Shown in pieces: positions 24,426-37,910 of a stretch of DNA of 64,000 nucleotides. This DNA comes from Ptiloglossa arizonensis. Its lineage: Eukaryota; Arthropoda; Insecta; Hymenoptera; Colletidae. Location of the stretch: positions 620,001 through 684,000 of the forward strand of contig NW_027478535.1 in assembly GCF_051014685.1 (NCBI RefSeq), written 5' to 3'. The translations under genes and the position numbers were made by a program. Every line of letters starts with the position of its first letter. Within the stretch, counting starts at the first letter, position 1. The notes under the pieces are model-generated. The model saw nothing but the letters and a program-made list of their open reading frames with translations, was not told where the DNA came from and did no database searches.

Positions 24426-26385
24426 GAAACCAATAACTGGAATGGCCTAGGGGAAAAGTACGCACACCATTGTAATCGGGAGAGTCTCTACTTTCAGATG
24501 CAACAGGAATTTCTCGAGTTCGTCAATCCGTTCCCGAGATATGGGAGTTTGAAGTTAAGGAATGGTTGAGAAACCATCAAAACTTTCGCAAGTCTGATAC
24601 TCGAAGCCAATAACTGCAATGGCATAGGGGAAAAATACACATACCGTTGTAATCGGGCGAGTTTATGCTTTCATATGCAACAGGAATTTCTCGAGTTCGT
24701 CAATCTGATCGCGAGAAATGGGAGTTTAAAGTTAAGGAATGGTTTAGAAACCATCAAAATTTTCGCGAGTCTGATACTCGAAACCAATAACTGGAATGGC
24801 CTAGGGGAAAAGTACGCACACCATTGTAATCGGGAGAGTCTCTACTTTCAGATGCAACAGGAATATCTCGAGTTCGTCTATCCGTTCGCGAGATATGGGA
24901 GTTTGAAGTTAAGGAATGGTTGAGAAACCATCAAAATTTTCGAAAGTCAGATACTCGAAACCAATAACTACTGTGGCCTGCGGGAAAAATACACAGACCG
25001 TTGTAATCGGGCGAGTTTCTGCTTCCAGATGCAACAGGAATTTCTCGAGTTCGTCAATCCGTTCGCGAGATATGGGAGTTTGAAGTTAAGGAATGGTTGA
25101 GAAACCATCAAAATTTTCGAAAGTCAGATACTCGAAACCAATAACTACTGTGGCCTGCGGGAAAAATACACAGACCATTGTAATCGGGAGAGTCTCTACT
25201 TTCATATGCAACAGGAATTTCTCGAGTTCGTCAATCCGTTCGCGAGATATGGAAGTTTGAAGTTAAGGAATGGTTGAGAAACCATCAAAATTTTCGCAAG
25301 TCTGATACTCGAAACCAATAACTGCAATGGCCTAGGGGAAATGTACACACACCGTTGTGATCGGGCGAGTTTCTGCTTTCAGATGCAACAGGAATTTCTC
25401 GAGTTGGTCAATCCGTTCGCCAGATATGGGAATTTGAAGCTAAGGAATGGATGACACACCATCAAAATTTTCGCAAGTCTGATACGCGAAACCAATAACT
25501 ACTATTGCCTAGGGCAAAAATACACATACCGTTGTAATCGGGCGAGTTTCTGCTTTCATATGCAACAGGAATTTCCCGAGTTCGTCAATCTGTTCGCGAG
25601 AAATGGGAGTTTAAAGTTAAGGAATGGTTGCGAAACCATCAAAATTTTTGCAATTCTGATACTCGAAGCCAATAACTAGAATGTCCTGGGGGAAAAATAC
25701 ACAGACCGCTGTAATCGGGCGAGTATCTGCTTTCAGATGCAACAGGAATTTCTCGAGTTCCTCAATCCGTTCGCGCGATATGGGAGTTTGAAGTTAAGGA
25801 ATGGTTGAGAAACCATCAAAACTTTCGCAAGTCTGATACTCGAAACCAATAACTGCAATGGCATAGGGGAAAAGTACACACACCATTGTAATCGGGCGAG
25901 TTTCTACATTCAGATGCAACAGGAATATCTCGAGTTCGTCAATTCGTTCGCCAGATATGGGAATTTGAAGCTAAGGAATGGTTGAGAAACCATCAAAGTT
26001 TTCGCAAGTCTGATACTCGAAACCAATAACTACTATTGCCTAGGGCAAAAATACACATACCGTTGTAATCGGGCGAGTTTCTGCTTTCATATGCAACAGG
26101 AATTTCTCGAGTTCGTCAATCCGTTCGCGAGATATGGAAGTTTGAAGTTAAGGAATGGTTGAGAAACCATCAAAATTTTCGCAAGTCTGATATTCGAAAC
26201 CAATAACTGGAATGGCCTAGGGGAAAAGTACGCACACCATTGTAATCGGGCGAGTTTCTACATTCAGATGCAACAGGAATATCTCGAGTTCCTCAATCCG
26301 TTCGCCAGATATGGGAATTTGAAGCTAAGGAATGGTTGAGAAACCATCAAAATTTTCGCAAGTCTGATACTCGAAACCAATAACT
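24426..26385 (+). repeat. Segmental block C2 (partner at 15406-17365)
   Basis: Second copy of the 9020-spaced block. Differences include GAATATCTCGAG at 24861 against GAATTTCTCGAG, and CAGACCATTGTAATCGGGAG against CAGACCGTTGTAATCGGGCG. The latter makes the CENP-B-like segment lose a core G in this copy. Confidence 0.83.
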
Positions 26386-26645
26386 ACTATTGCCTAGGGC
26401 AAAATACACATACCGTTGTAATCGGGCAACATTCTGATTTCAGATGCAACAGGAATTTCTCGAGTTCGTCAATCTGTTCGCGAGAAATGGGAGTTTAAAG
26501 TTAAGGAATGGTTGCGAATCCATCAAAATTTTTGCAATTCTGATACTCGAAGCCAATAACTAGAATGTACTGGGGGAAAAATACATAGACCGCTGTAATC
26601 GGGCGAGTATCTGCTTTCAGATGCAACAGGAATTTCTCGAGTTCC
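25880..26645 (+). repeat. Segmental block E1 (partner at 29415-30180, spacing 3535)
   Basis: About 765 bases shared at a spacing of 3535 (20 x 177 minus 5). The rare GAATGTACTGG and TACATAGACC variants occur at 26563 and 30098, and CAAAGTTTTCGC at about 25995 and 29530. It overlaps block C2. Confidence 0.8.
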
Positions 26646-27152
26646 TCAATCCGTTCGCGAGATATGGGAGTTTGAAGTTAAGGAATGGTTGAGAAACCAT
26701 CAAAACTTTCGCAAGTCTGATACTCGAAACCAATAACTGCAATGGCATAGGGGAAAAGTACACACACCATTGTAATCGGGCGAGTTTCTACATTCAGATG
26801 CAACAGGAATATCTCGAGTTCGTCAATTCGTTCGCCAGATATGGGAATTTGAAGCTAAGGAATGGTTGAGAAACCATCAAAATCTTCGCAAGTCTGATCC
26901 TCGAAACCACTAACTACTATGGCCTAGGGCAAAAATACACATACCGTTGTGATCGGGCGGGTTTTCCTTTCAGATGCAACAGGAATTTCTCGAGTTCGTC
27001 AATCCGTTCGCGAGATATGGGAGTTTGAAGTTAAGGAATGGTTGAGAATCCATCAAAACTTTCGCAAGTCTGATACTCGAAACCAATAACTGCAATGGCA
27101 TAGGGGAAAAGTACACACACCATTGTAATCGGGCGAGTTTCTACATTCAGAT
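26439..27152 (+). repeat. Segmental block F1 (partner at 31566-32279, spacing 5127)
   Basis: A 714-bp block repeated 5127 bases later (29 x 177 minus 6). It contains the rare GTCTGATCCTCG and AAACCACTAAC monomer at 26896 and about 32023. Confidence 0.82.
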
Positions 27153-28269
27153 GCAACAGGAATATCTCGAGTTCGTCAATTCGTTCGCCAGATATGGGAA
27201 TTTGAAGCTAAGGAATGGTTGAGAAACCATCAAAATTTTCGCAAGTCTGATACTCGAAACCAATAACTACTATTGCCTAGGGCAAAAATACACATACAGT
27301 TGTAATCGGGCGAGTTTCTGCTTTCATATGCAACAGGAATTTCTCGAGTTCGTCAATCCGTTCGCGAGATATGGACGTTTGAAGTTAAGGAATGGTTGAG
27401 AAACCATCAAAATTTTCGCAAGTCTGATACTCGAAACCAATAACTGGAATGGCCTAGGGGAAAAGTACGCACACCATTGTAATCGGGCGAGTTTCTACAT
27501 TCAGATGCAACAGGAATATCTCGAGTTCCTCAATCCGTTCGCCAGATATGGGAATTTGAAGCTAAGGAATGGTTGAGAAACCATCAAAATTTTCGCAAGT
27601 CTGATACTCGAAACCAATAACTACTATTGCCTAGGGCAAAATACACATACCGTTGTAATCGGGCAACTTTCTGATTTCAGATGCAACAGGAATTTCTCGA
27701 GTTCGTCAATCTGTTCGCGAGAAAAGGGAGTTTAAAGTTAAGGAATGGTTGCGAATCCATCAAAATTTTTGCAATTCTGATACTCGAAGCCAATAACTAT
27801 AATGTCCTGGGGGAAAAATACACAGACCGCTGTAATCGGGCGAGTTTCTACATTCAGATGCAACAGAAATATCTCGAGTTCGTCAATTCGTTCGCCAGAT
27901 ATGGGAATTTGAAGCTAAGGAATGGTTGAGAAACCATCAAAATTTTCGCTAGTCTGATACTCGAAACCAATAACTAATATGGCCTAGGGCAAAAATACAC
28001 ATACCGTTGTGATCGGGCGGGTTTACCTTTCAGATGCAACAGGAATTTCTCGAGTTCGTCAATCCGTTCGCGAGATATGGGAGTTTGAAGTTAAGGAATG
28101 GTTGAGAAACCATCAAAACTTTCGCAAGTCTGATACTCGAAACCAATAACTGCAATGGCATAGGGGAAAAGTACACACACCATTGTAATCGGGCGAGTTT
28201 CTACATTCAGATGTAACAGGAATATCTCGAGTTCGTCAATTCGTTCGCCAGATATGGGAATTTGATGCT

Positions 28270-31069
28270 AAGGAATGGTTGAGAAACCATCAAAATTTTC
28301 GCAAGTCTGATACTCGAAACCAATAACTACTATTGCCTAGGGCAAAAATACACATACAGTTGTAATCGGGCGAGTTTCTGCTTTCATAAGCAACAGGAAT
28401 TTCTCGAGTTCGTCAATCCGTTCGCGAGATATGGAAGTTTGAAGTTAAGGAATGGTTGAGAAACCATCAAAATCTTCGCAAGTCTGATACTCGAAACCGC
28501 TAACTACTATGGCCTAGGGCAAAAATACACATACCGTTGTGATCGGGCGGGTTTACCTTTCAGATGCAACAGGAATTTCTCGAGTTCGTCAATCCGTTCG
28601 CGAGATATGGGAGTTTGAAGTTAAGGAATGGTTGAGAAACCATCAAAACTTTCGCAAGTCTGATACTCGAAACCAATAACTGCAATGGCATAGGGGAAAA
28701 GTACACACACCATTGTAATCGGGCGAGTTTCTACATTCAGATGCAACAGGAATTTCTCGAGTTCGTCAATTCGTTCGCGAGATATGGGAGTTTGAAGTTA
28801 AGGAATGGTTGAGAAACCATCAAAACTTCCGCAAGTCTGATACTCGAAACCAATAACTGCAATGGCATAGGGGAAAAGTACACACACCATTGTAATCGGG
28901 CGAGTTTCTGCTTTCATATGCAACAGGAATTTCTCGAGTTCGTCAATCTGATCGCGAGAAATGGGAGTTTAAAGTTAAGGAATGGTTTAGAAACCATCAA
29001 AATTTTCGCGAGTCTGATACTCGAAACCAATAACTGGAATGGCCTAGGGGAAAAGTACGCACACCATTGTAATCGGGAGAGTCTCTACTTTCAGATGCAA
29101 CAGGAATTTCTCGAGTTCGTCTATCCGTTCGCGAGATATGGGAGTTTGAAGTTAAGGAATGGTTGAGAAACCATCAAAATTTTCGCAAGTCTGATACTCG
29201 AAACCAATAACTACTATTGCCTAGGGCAAAAATACACACACCGTTGTAATCGGGCGAGTTTCTGCTTTCATATGCAACAAGAATTTCTCGAGTTCGTCTA
29301 TCCGTTCGCGAGATATGGGAGTTAGAAGTTAAGGAATGGTTGCGAGTCCATCAAAATTTTCGCAAGTCTGATACTCGAAACCAAAGACTAGAATGGCCTA
29401 GGGGAAAAGTACGCACACCATTGTAATCGGGCGAGTTTCTACATTCAGATGCAACAGGAATATCTCGAGTTCGTCAATTCGTTCGCCAGATATGGGAATT
29501 TGAAGCTAAGGAATGGTTGAGAAACCATCAAAGTTTTCGCAAGTCTGATACTCGAAACCAATAACTACTATTGCCTAGGGCAAAAATACACATACCGTTG
29601 TAATCGGGCGAGTTTCTGCTTTCATATGCAACAGGAATTTCTCGAGTTCGTCAATCCGTTCGCGAGATATGGAAGTTTGAAGTTAAGGAATGGTTGAGAA
29701 ACCATCAAAATTTTCGCAAGTCTGATATTCGAAACCAATAACTGGAATGGCCTAGGGGAAAAGTACGCACACCATTGTAATCGGGCGAGTTTCTACATTC
29801 AGATGCAACAGGAATATATCGAGTTCCTCAATCCGTTCGCCAGATATGGGAATTTGAAGCTAAGGAATGGTTGAGAAACCATCAAAATTTTCGCAAGTCT
29901 GATACTCGAAACCAATAACTACTATTGCCTAGGGCAAAATACACATACCGTTGTAATCGGGCAACTTTCTGATTTCAGATGCAACAGGAATTTCTCGAGT
30001 TCGTCAATCTGTTCGCGAGAAATGGGAGTTTAAAGTTAAGAAATGGTTGCGAATCCATCAAAATTTTTGCAATTCTGATACTCGAAGCCAATAACTAGAA
30101 TGTACTGGGGGAAAAATACATAGACCGCTGTAATCGGGCGAGTATCTGCTTTCAGATGCAACAGGAATTTCTCGAGTTCGTCAATCCGTTCGCGAGATAT
30201 GGGAGTTTGAAGTTAAGGAATGGTTGAGAAACCATCAAAACTTCCGCAAGTCTGATACTCGAAACCAATAACTGCAATGGCATAGGGGAAAAGTACACAC
30301 ACCATTGTAATCGGGCGAGTTTCTACATTCAGATGCAACAGGAATTTCTCGAGTTCGTCAATTCGTTCGCCAGATATGGGAATTTGAAGCTAAGGAATGG
30401 TTGAGAAACCATCAAAATTTTCGCAAGTCTGATACTCGAAACCAATAACTACTATTGCCTAGGGCAAAAATACACATACAGTTGTAATCGGGCGAGTTTC
30501 TGCTTTCATATGCAACAGGAATTTCTCGAGTTCGTCAATCCGTTCGCGAGATATGGAAGTTTGAAGTTAAGGAATGGTTGAGAAACCATCAAAATCTTCG
30601 CAAGTCTGATACTCGAAACCGCTAACTAATATGGCCTAGGGCAAAAATACACATACCGTTGTGATCGGGCGGGTTTACCTTTCAGATGCAACAGGAATTT
30701 CTCGAGTTCGTCAATCCGTTCGCGAGATATGGGAGTTTGAAGTTAAGGAATGGTTGAGAAACCATCAAAACTTTCGCAAGTCTGATACTCGAAACCAATA
30801 ACTGCAATGGCATAGGGGAAAAGTACACACACCATTGTAATCGGGCGAGTTTCTACATTCAGATGCAACAGGAATTTCTCGAGTTCGTCAATTCGTTCGC
30901 GAGATATGGGAGTTTGAAGTTAAGGAATGGTTGAGAAACCATCAAAACTTCCGCAAGTCTGATACTCGAAACCAATAACTGCAATGGCATAGGGGAAAAG
31001 TACACACACCATTGTAATCGGGCGAGTTTCTGCTTTCATATGCAACAGGAATTTCTCGAGTTCGTCAAT
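28270..31069 (+). repeat. 12-monomer duplication, spacing 2122
   Basis: Block 28270-28947 matches 30392-31069. The rare GTTTACCTTT (instead of GTTTTCCTTT) is at 28551 and 30673, 2122 apart, and AAACCGCTAAC is present in both. A further GTTTACCTTT at 28021 lies three monomers earlier. The intervening sequence is ordinary monomers, including block E2. Confidence 0.78.
29415..30180 (+). repeat. Segmental block E2 (partner at 25880-26645)
   Basis: Second copy, with small differences such as GAATATATCGAG against GAATATCTCGAG, and GTTAAGAAATGG against GTTAAGGAATGG. Confidence 0.8.
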
Positions 31070-31565
31070 CCGTTCGCGAGATATGGGAGTTTGAAGCTAA
31101 GGAATGGTTGAGAAACCATCAAAATTTTCGCAAGTCTGATACTCGAAACAAATAACCGGAATGCCCTAGGGGAAAAGTACACACACCATTGTAATCGGGC
31201 GAGTTTCTACATTCAGATGCAACAGGAATATCTCGAGTTCGTCAATCCATTCGCCAGATATGGGAATTTGAAGCTAAGGAATGGTTGAGAAACCGTCAAA
31301 ATTTTCGCAAGTCTGATACTCGAAACCAATAACTGGAATGGCCTAGGGGAAAAGTACGCACACCATTGTAATCGGGAGAGTCTCTACTTTCAGATGCAAC
31401 AGGAATTTCTCGAGTTCGTCAATCTGATCGCGAGAAATGGGAGTTTAAAGTTAAGGAATGGTTTAGAAACCATCAAAATTTTCGCGAGTCTGATACTCGA
31501 AACCAATAACTGGAATGGCCTAGGGGAAAAGTACGCACACCATTGTAATCGGGAGAGTCTCTACT

Positions 31566-32279
31566 TTCAGATGCAACAGGAATTTCTCGAGTTCGTCAAT
31601 CTGTTCGCGAGAAATGGGAGTTTAAAGTTAAGGAATGGTTGCGAATCCATCAAAATTTTTGCAATTCTGATACTCGAAGCCAATAACTAGAATGTACTGG
31701 GGGAAAAATACATAGACCGCTGTAATCGGGCGAGTATCTGCTTTCAGATGCAACAGGAATTTCTCGAGTTCCTCAATCCGTTCGCGAGATATGGGAGTTT
31801 GAAGTTAAGGAATGGTTGAGAAACCATCAAAACTTTCGCAAGTCTGATACTCGAAACCAATAACTGCAATGGCATAGGGGAAAAGTACACACACCATTGT
31901 AATCGGGCGAGTTTCTACATTCAGATGCAACAGGAATATCTCGAGTTCGTCAATTCGTTCGCCAGATATGGGAATTTGAAGCTAAGGAATGGTTGAGAAA
32001 CCATCAAAATCTTCGCAAGTCTGATCCTCGAAACCACTAACTACTATGGCCTAGGGCAAAAATACACATACCGTTGTGATCGGGCGGGTTTTCCTCTCAG
32101 ATGCAACAGGAATTTCTCGAGTTCGTCAATCCGTTCGCGAGATATGGGAGTTTGAAGTTAAGGAATGGTTGAGAAACCATCAAAACTTTCGCAAGTCTGA
32201 TACTCGAAACCAATAACTGCAATGGCATAGGGGAAAAGTACACACACCATTGTAATCGGGCGAGTTTCTACATTCAGAT
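31566..32279 (+). repeat. Segmental block F2 (partner at 26439-27152)
   Basis: Second copy. It also carries the third occurrence of GAATGTACTGG (31690), linking it to blocks E1 and E2; the three copies are 3535 and 1592 bases apart. Confidence 0.82.
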
Positions 32280-35078
32280 GTAACAGGAATATCTCGAGTT
32301 CGTCAATTCGTTCGCCAGATATGGGAATTTGATGCTAAGGAATGGTTGAGAAACCATCAAAATTTTCGCAAGTCTGATACTCGAAACCAATAACTACTAT
32401 TGCCTAGGGCAAAAATACACATACATTTGTAATCGGGCGAGTTTCTGCATTCATATGCAACAGGACTTTCTCGAGTTCGTCAATCTGTTCGCGAGAAATG
32501 GGAGTTTAAAGTTAAGGAATGGTTGCGAAACCATCAAAATTTTTGCAATTCTGATACTCGAAGCCAGTAACTAGAATGTCCTGGGGGAAAAATACACAGA
32601 CCGCTGTAATCGGGCGAGTATCTGCTTTCAGATGCAACAGGAATTTCTCGAGTTCGTCAATCCGTTCGCGAGATATGGGAGTTTGAAGTTAAGGAATGGT
32701 TGAGAAACCATCAAAACTTCCGCAAGTCTGATACTCGAAACCAATAACTGCAATGGCATAGGGGAAAAGTACACACACCATTGTAATCGGGCGAGTTTCT
32801 ACATTCAGATGCAACAGGAATTTCTCGAGTTCGTCAATTCGTTCGCCAGATATGGGAATTTGAAGCTAAGGAATGGTTGAGAAACCATCAAAATTTTCGC
32901 AAGTTTGATACTCGAAACCAATAACTACTATTGCCTAGGGCAAAAATACACACACCGTTGTAATCGGGCGAGTTTCTGCTTTCATATGCAACAGGAATTT
33001 CTCGAGTTCGTCAATCCGTTCGCGAGATATGGGAGTTTGAAGCTAAGGAATGGTTGAGAAACCATCAAAATTTTCGCAAGTCTGATACTCGAAACCAATA
33101 ACTACTATTGCCTAGGGCAAAAATACACATACCGCTGTAATCGGGCGAGTTTCTGCTTTCATATGCAACAGTAATTTCTCGAGTTCGTCAATCCGTTCGC
33201 GAGATATGGAAGTTTGAGGTTAAGGAATGGTTGCGAAACCATCAAAATCTTCGCAAGTCTGATACTCGAAACCAATAACTACTATGGCCTAGGGCATAAA
33301 TAAACATACAGTTGTGATCGGGCGGGTTTTCCTTTCAGATGCAACAGGAATTTCTCGAGTTCGTCAATCCGTTCGCCAGATATGGGAATTTGAAGCTAAA
33401 GAATGGTTGAGAAACCATCAAAATTTTCGCAAGTCTGATACGCGAAACCAATAACTACTATTGCCTACGGCAAAAATACACATACCGTTGTAATCGGGCG
33501 AGTTTCTGCTTTCATATGCAACAGGAATTTCTCGAGTTCGTCAGTCCGTTCGCGAGATATGGAAGTATGAAGTTAAGGAATGGTTGAGAAACCATCAAAA
33601 TTTTTGCAATTCTGATACTCGATACCTATAACTGGATTGGCAAAGGGGAAAAGTACGCACACCATTGTAATCGGGAGAGTCTCTACTTTCAGATGCAACA
33701 GGAATTTCTCGAGTTCGTCAATCCGTTCGCGAGATATGGGAGTTAGAAATTAAGGAATGGTTGAGAGTCCATCAAAATTTTCGCAAGTCTGATACTCGAA
33801 GCCCATAACTAGAATGTCCTTGGGGAAAAATACACATACCGCTGTAATCGGGCAAGTATCTGCTTTCGGATGCAACAGGAATTTCTCGAGTTCGTCAATC
33901 CGTTCGCGAGATATGGGAGTTTGAAGTTAAGGAATGGTTGAGAAACCATCAAAACTTTCGCAAGTCTGATACTCGAAACCAATAACTGCAATGGCATAGG
34001 GGAAAAGTACACACACCATTGTAATCGGGCGAGTTTCTACATTCAGATGTAACAGGAATATCTCGAGTTCGTCAATTCGTTCGCCAGATATGGGAATTTG
34101 ATGCTAAGGAATGGATGAGAAACCATCAAAATTTTCGCAAGTCTGATACTCGAAACCAATAACTACTATTGCCTAGGGCAAAAATACACATACCGCTGTA
34201 ATCGGGCGAGTTTCTGCTTTCATATGCAACAGTAATTTCTCGAGTTCGTCAATCCGTTCGCGAGATATGGGAGTTTGAAGTTAAGGAATGGTTGAGAAAC
34301 CATCAAAACTTCCGCAAGTCTGATACTCGAAACCAATAACTGCAATGGCATAGGGGAAAAGTACACACACCATTGTAATCGGGCGAGTTTCTACATTCAG
34401 ATGCAACAGGAATATCTCGAGTTCGTCAATTCGTTCGCCAGATATGGGAATTTGAAGCTAAGGAATGGTTGAGAAACCATCAAAATTTTCGCAAGTCTGT
34501 TACTCGAAACCAATAACTACTATTGCCTAGGGCAAAAATACAAACACCGTTGTAATCGGGAGAGTCTCTACTTTCAGATGCAACAGGAATTTCTCGAGTT
34601 CGTCAATCTGATCGCGAGAAATGGGAGTTTAAAGTTAAGGAATGGTTTAGAAACCATCAAAATTTTCGCGAGTCTGATACTCGAAACCAATAACTGGAAT
34701 GGCCTAGGGGAAAAGTACGCACACCATTGTAATCGGGAGAGTCTCTACTTTTAGATGCAACCGGAATTTCTCGAGTTCGTCTATCCGTTCGCGAGATATG
34801 GGAGTTTGAAGTTAAGGAATGGTTGAGAAACCATCAAAATTTTCGCGAGTCTGATACTCGAAACCAATAACTGGAATGGCCTAGGGGAAAAGTACGCACA
34901 CCATTGTAATCGGGAGAGTCTCTACTTTCAGATGCAACAGGAATTTCTCGAGTTCGTCTATCCGTTCGCGAGATATGGGAGTTAGAAGTTAAGGAGTGGT
35001 TAAGAGTCCATCAAAATTTTCGCAAGTCTGATACTCGAAACCAATGACTAGAATGTCCTAGGGGAAAAATACACAGAC
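32280..35078 (+). repeat. Mixed monomers without a clear long duplication
   Basis: About 16 monomers of all major haplotypes in irregular order. I could not trace a block longer than a few monomers to another place in the window. Unusual single variants occur here: GGCATAAATAAACATACAG near 33300, AAGTATGAAG near 33565 and ATGCAACCGG near 34755. No gene is visible. Confidence 0.6.
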
Positions 35079-37910
35079 CGTTGTGATCGGGCGAGTTTCT
35101 GCTTTCAGATGCAACAGGAATTTCTCGAGTTGGTCAATCCGTTCGCCAGATATGGGAATTTGAAGCTAAGGAATGGATGACAAACCATCAAAATTTTCGC
35201 AAGTCTGATACGCGAAACCAATAACTACTATTGCCTAGGGCAAAAATACACATACCGTTGTAATCGGGCGAGTTTCTGCTTTCATATGCAATAGGAATTT
35301 CCCGAGTTCGTCAATCTGTTCGCGAGAAATGGGAGTTTAAAGTTAAGGAATGGTTGCGAAACCATCAAAATTTTTGCAATTCTGATACTCGAAACCTATA
35401 ACTGGATTGGCAAAGGGGAAAAGTACGCACACCATTGTAATCGGGAGAGTCTCTACTTTCAGATGCAACAGGAATTTCTCGAGTTCGTCAATCCGTTCGC
35501 GAGATATGGGAGTTAGAAATTAAGGAATGGTTGAGAGTCCATCAAAATTTTCGCAAGTCTGATACTCGAAGCCAATAACTACAATGTCCTAGGGGAAAAA
35601 TACACAGACCGTTGTAATCGGGCGAGTATCTGCTTTCAGATGCAACAGGAATTTCTCGAGTTCGTCATTCAGTTCGCGAGATATGGGAGTTTGAAGTTAA
35701 GGAATGGTTCAGAAACCATCAAAACTTTCGCAAGTCTGATACCCGAAACCAATAACCGGAATGGCCTAGGGGAAAAGTACACACACCATTGTAATCGGGC
35801 GAGTTTCTACATTCAGATGCAACAGGAATATCTCGAGTTCGTCAATCCATTCGCCAGATATGGGAATTTGAAGCTAAGGAATGGTTGAGAAACCGTCAAA
35901 ATTTTCGCAAGTCTGATACTCGAAACCAATAACTGGAATAGCCTAGGGGAAAAGTACGCACACCATTGTAATCGAGCGAGTTTCTGCTTTCAGATGCAAT
36001 AGGAATTTCTCGAGTTAGTCAATCCGTTCGCGAGGAATGGGAGTTTAAAGTTACGGAATGGTTAAGAAACCATCAAAATTTTCGCGAGTCTGATACTCGA
36101 AACCAATAACTGGAATGGCCTAGGGGAAAAGTACGCACACCATTGTAATCGGGAGAGACTCTACTTTCAGATGCAACAGGAATTTCTCGAGTTCGTCTAT
36201 CCGTTCGCGAGATATGGGAGTTAGAAGTTAAGGAATGGTTGCGAGTCCATCAAAATTTTCGCAAGTCTGATACTCGAAACCAATGACTAGAATGTCTTAG
36301 GGGAAAAATACACAGACCGTTGTAATCGGGCGAGTTTCTACTTTCAGATGCAACAGGAATTTCTGGAGTTCGTCAATCCGTTCGCGAGATATGGAAGTTT
36401 GAAGTTAAGGAATGGTTGAGAAACCATCAAAATTTTCGCAAGTCTGATACTCGAAACCAATAACTGGAATGGCCTAGGGGAAATGTACACACACCGTTGT
36501 GATCGGGCGAGTTTCTGCTTTCAGATGCAACAGGAATTTCTCGAGTTGGTCAATCCGTTCGCCAGATATGGGAATTTGAAGCTAAGGAATGGATGACAAA
36601 CCATCAAAATTTTCGCAAGTCTGATACGCGAAACCAATAACTACTATTGCCTAGGGCAAAAATACACATACCGTTGTAATCGGGCGAGTTTCTGCTTTCA
36701 TATGCAACAGGAATTTCCCGAGTTCGTCAATCTGTTCGCGAGAAATGGGAGTTTAAAGTTAAGGAATGGTTGCGAAACCATCAAAATTTTTGCAATTCTG
36801 ATACTCGAAACCTATAACTGGATTGGCAAAGGGGAAAAGTACGCACACCATTGTAATCGGGAGAGTCTCTACTTTCAGATGCAACAGGAATTTCTCGAGT
36901 TCGTCAATCCGTTCGCGAGATATGGGAGTTAGAAATTAAGGAATGGTTGAGAGTCCATCAAAATTTTCGCAAGTCTGATACTCGAAGCCAATAACTACAA
37001 TGTCCTAGGGGAAAAATACACAGACCGTTGTAATCGGGCGAGTATCTGCTTTCAGATGCAACAGGAATTTCTCGAGTTCGTCATTCAGTTCGCGAGATAT
37101 GGGAGTTTGAAGTTAAGGAATGGTTCAGAAACCATCAAAACTTTCGCAAGTCTGATACCCGAAACCAATAACCGGAATGGCCTAGGGGAAAAGTACACAC
37201 ACCATTGTAATCGGGCGAGTTTCTACATTCAGATGCATCAGGAATATCTCGAGTTCGTCAATCCATTCGCCAGATATGGGAATTTGAAGCTAAGGAATGG
37301 TTGAGAAACCGTCAAAATTTTCGCAAGTCTGATACTCGAAACCAATAACTGGAATAGCCTAGGGGAAAAGTACGCACACCATTGTAATCGAGCGAGTTTC
37401 TGCTTTCAGATGCAACAGGAATTTCTCGAGTTAGTCAATCCGTTCGCGAGGAATGGGAGTTTAAAGTTACGGAATGGTTAAGAAACCATCAAAATTTTCG
37501 CGAGTCTGATACTCGAAACCAATAACTGGAATGGCCTAGGGGAAAAGTACGCACACCATTGTAATCGGGAGAGACTCTACTTTCAGATGCAACAGGAATT
37601 TCTCGAGTTCGTCTATCCGTTCGCGAGATATGGGAGTTAGAAGTTAAGGAATGGTTGCGAGTCCATCAAAATTTTCGCAAGTCTGATACTCGAAACCAAT
37701 GACTAGAATGTCTTAGGGGAAAAATACACAGACCGTTGTAATCGGGCGAGTTTCTACTTTCAGATGCAACAGGAATTTCTGGAGTTCGTCAATCCGTTCG
37801 CGAGATATGGAAGTTTGAAGTTAAGGAATGGTTGAGAAACCATAAAAATTTTCGCAAGTCTGATACTCGAAACCAATAACTGGAATGGCCTAGGGGAAAA
37901 GTACACACAC
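35079..37910 (+). repeat. 8-monomer tandem higher-order repeat, period 1416 (two copies)
   Basis: Copies at 35079-36494 and 36495-37910 are exactly 1416 bases apart (8 x 177, no net indel). TTCTGGAGTT is at 36361 and 37777, and CATTCAGTTCGCG at about 35666 and 37082. The shared monomer order is GGATGACAAACC, TTCCCGAG, GATTGGCAAAGG, CATTCAG, ATCCATTCGCC, GAGGAATGGG, GTCTATCCG, TCTGGAG. Differences noted: ATAGGAATTTC in the first copy against ACAGGAATTTC, and ATGCAACAGG against ATGCATCAGG near 37234. The last part of copy two differs from the start of a further copy. Confidence 0.88.

Noticed and set aside
27781..27960. Possible foreign insertion or monomer of different family (unusual series of variants)
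   Set aside because: On reading through, it is an ordinary 177-bp unit with point differences (CAGAAATATC, TAACTATAATG); register is kept on both sides.
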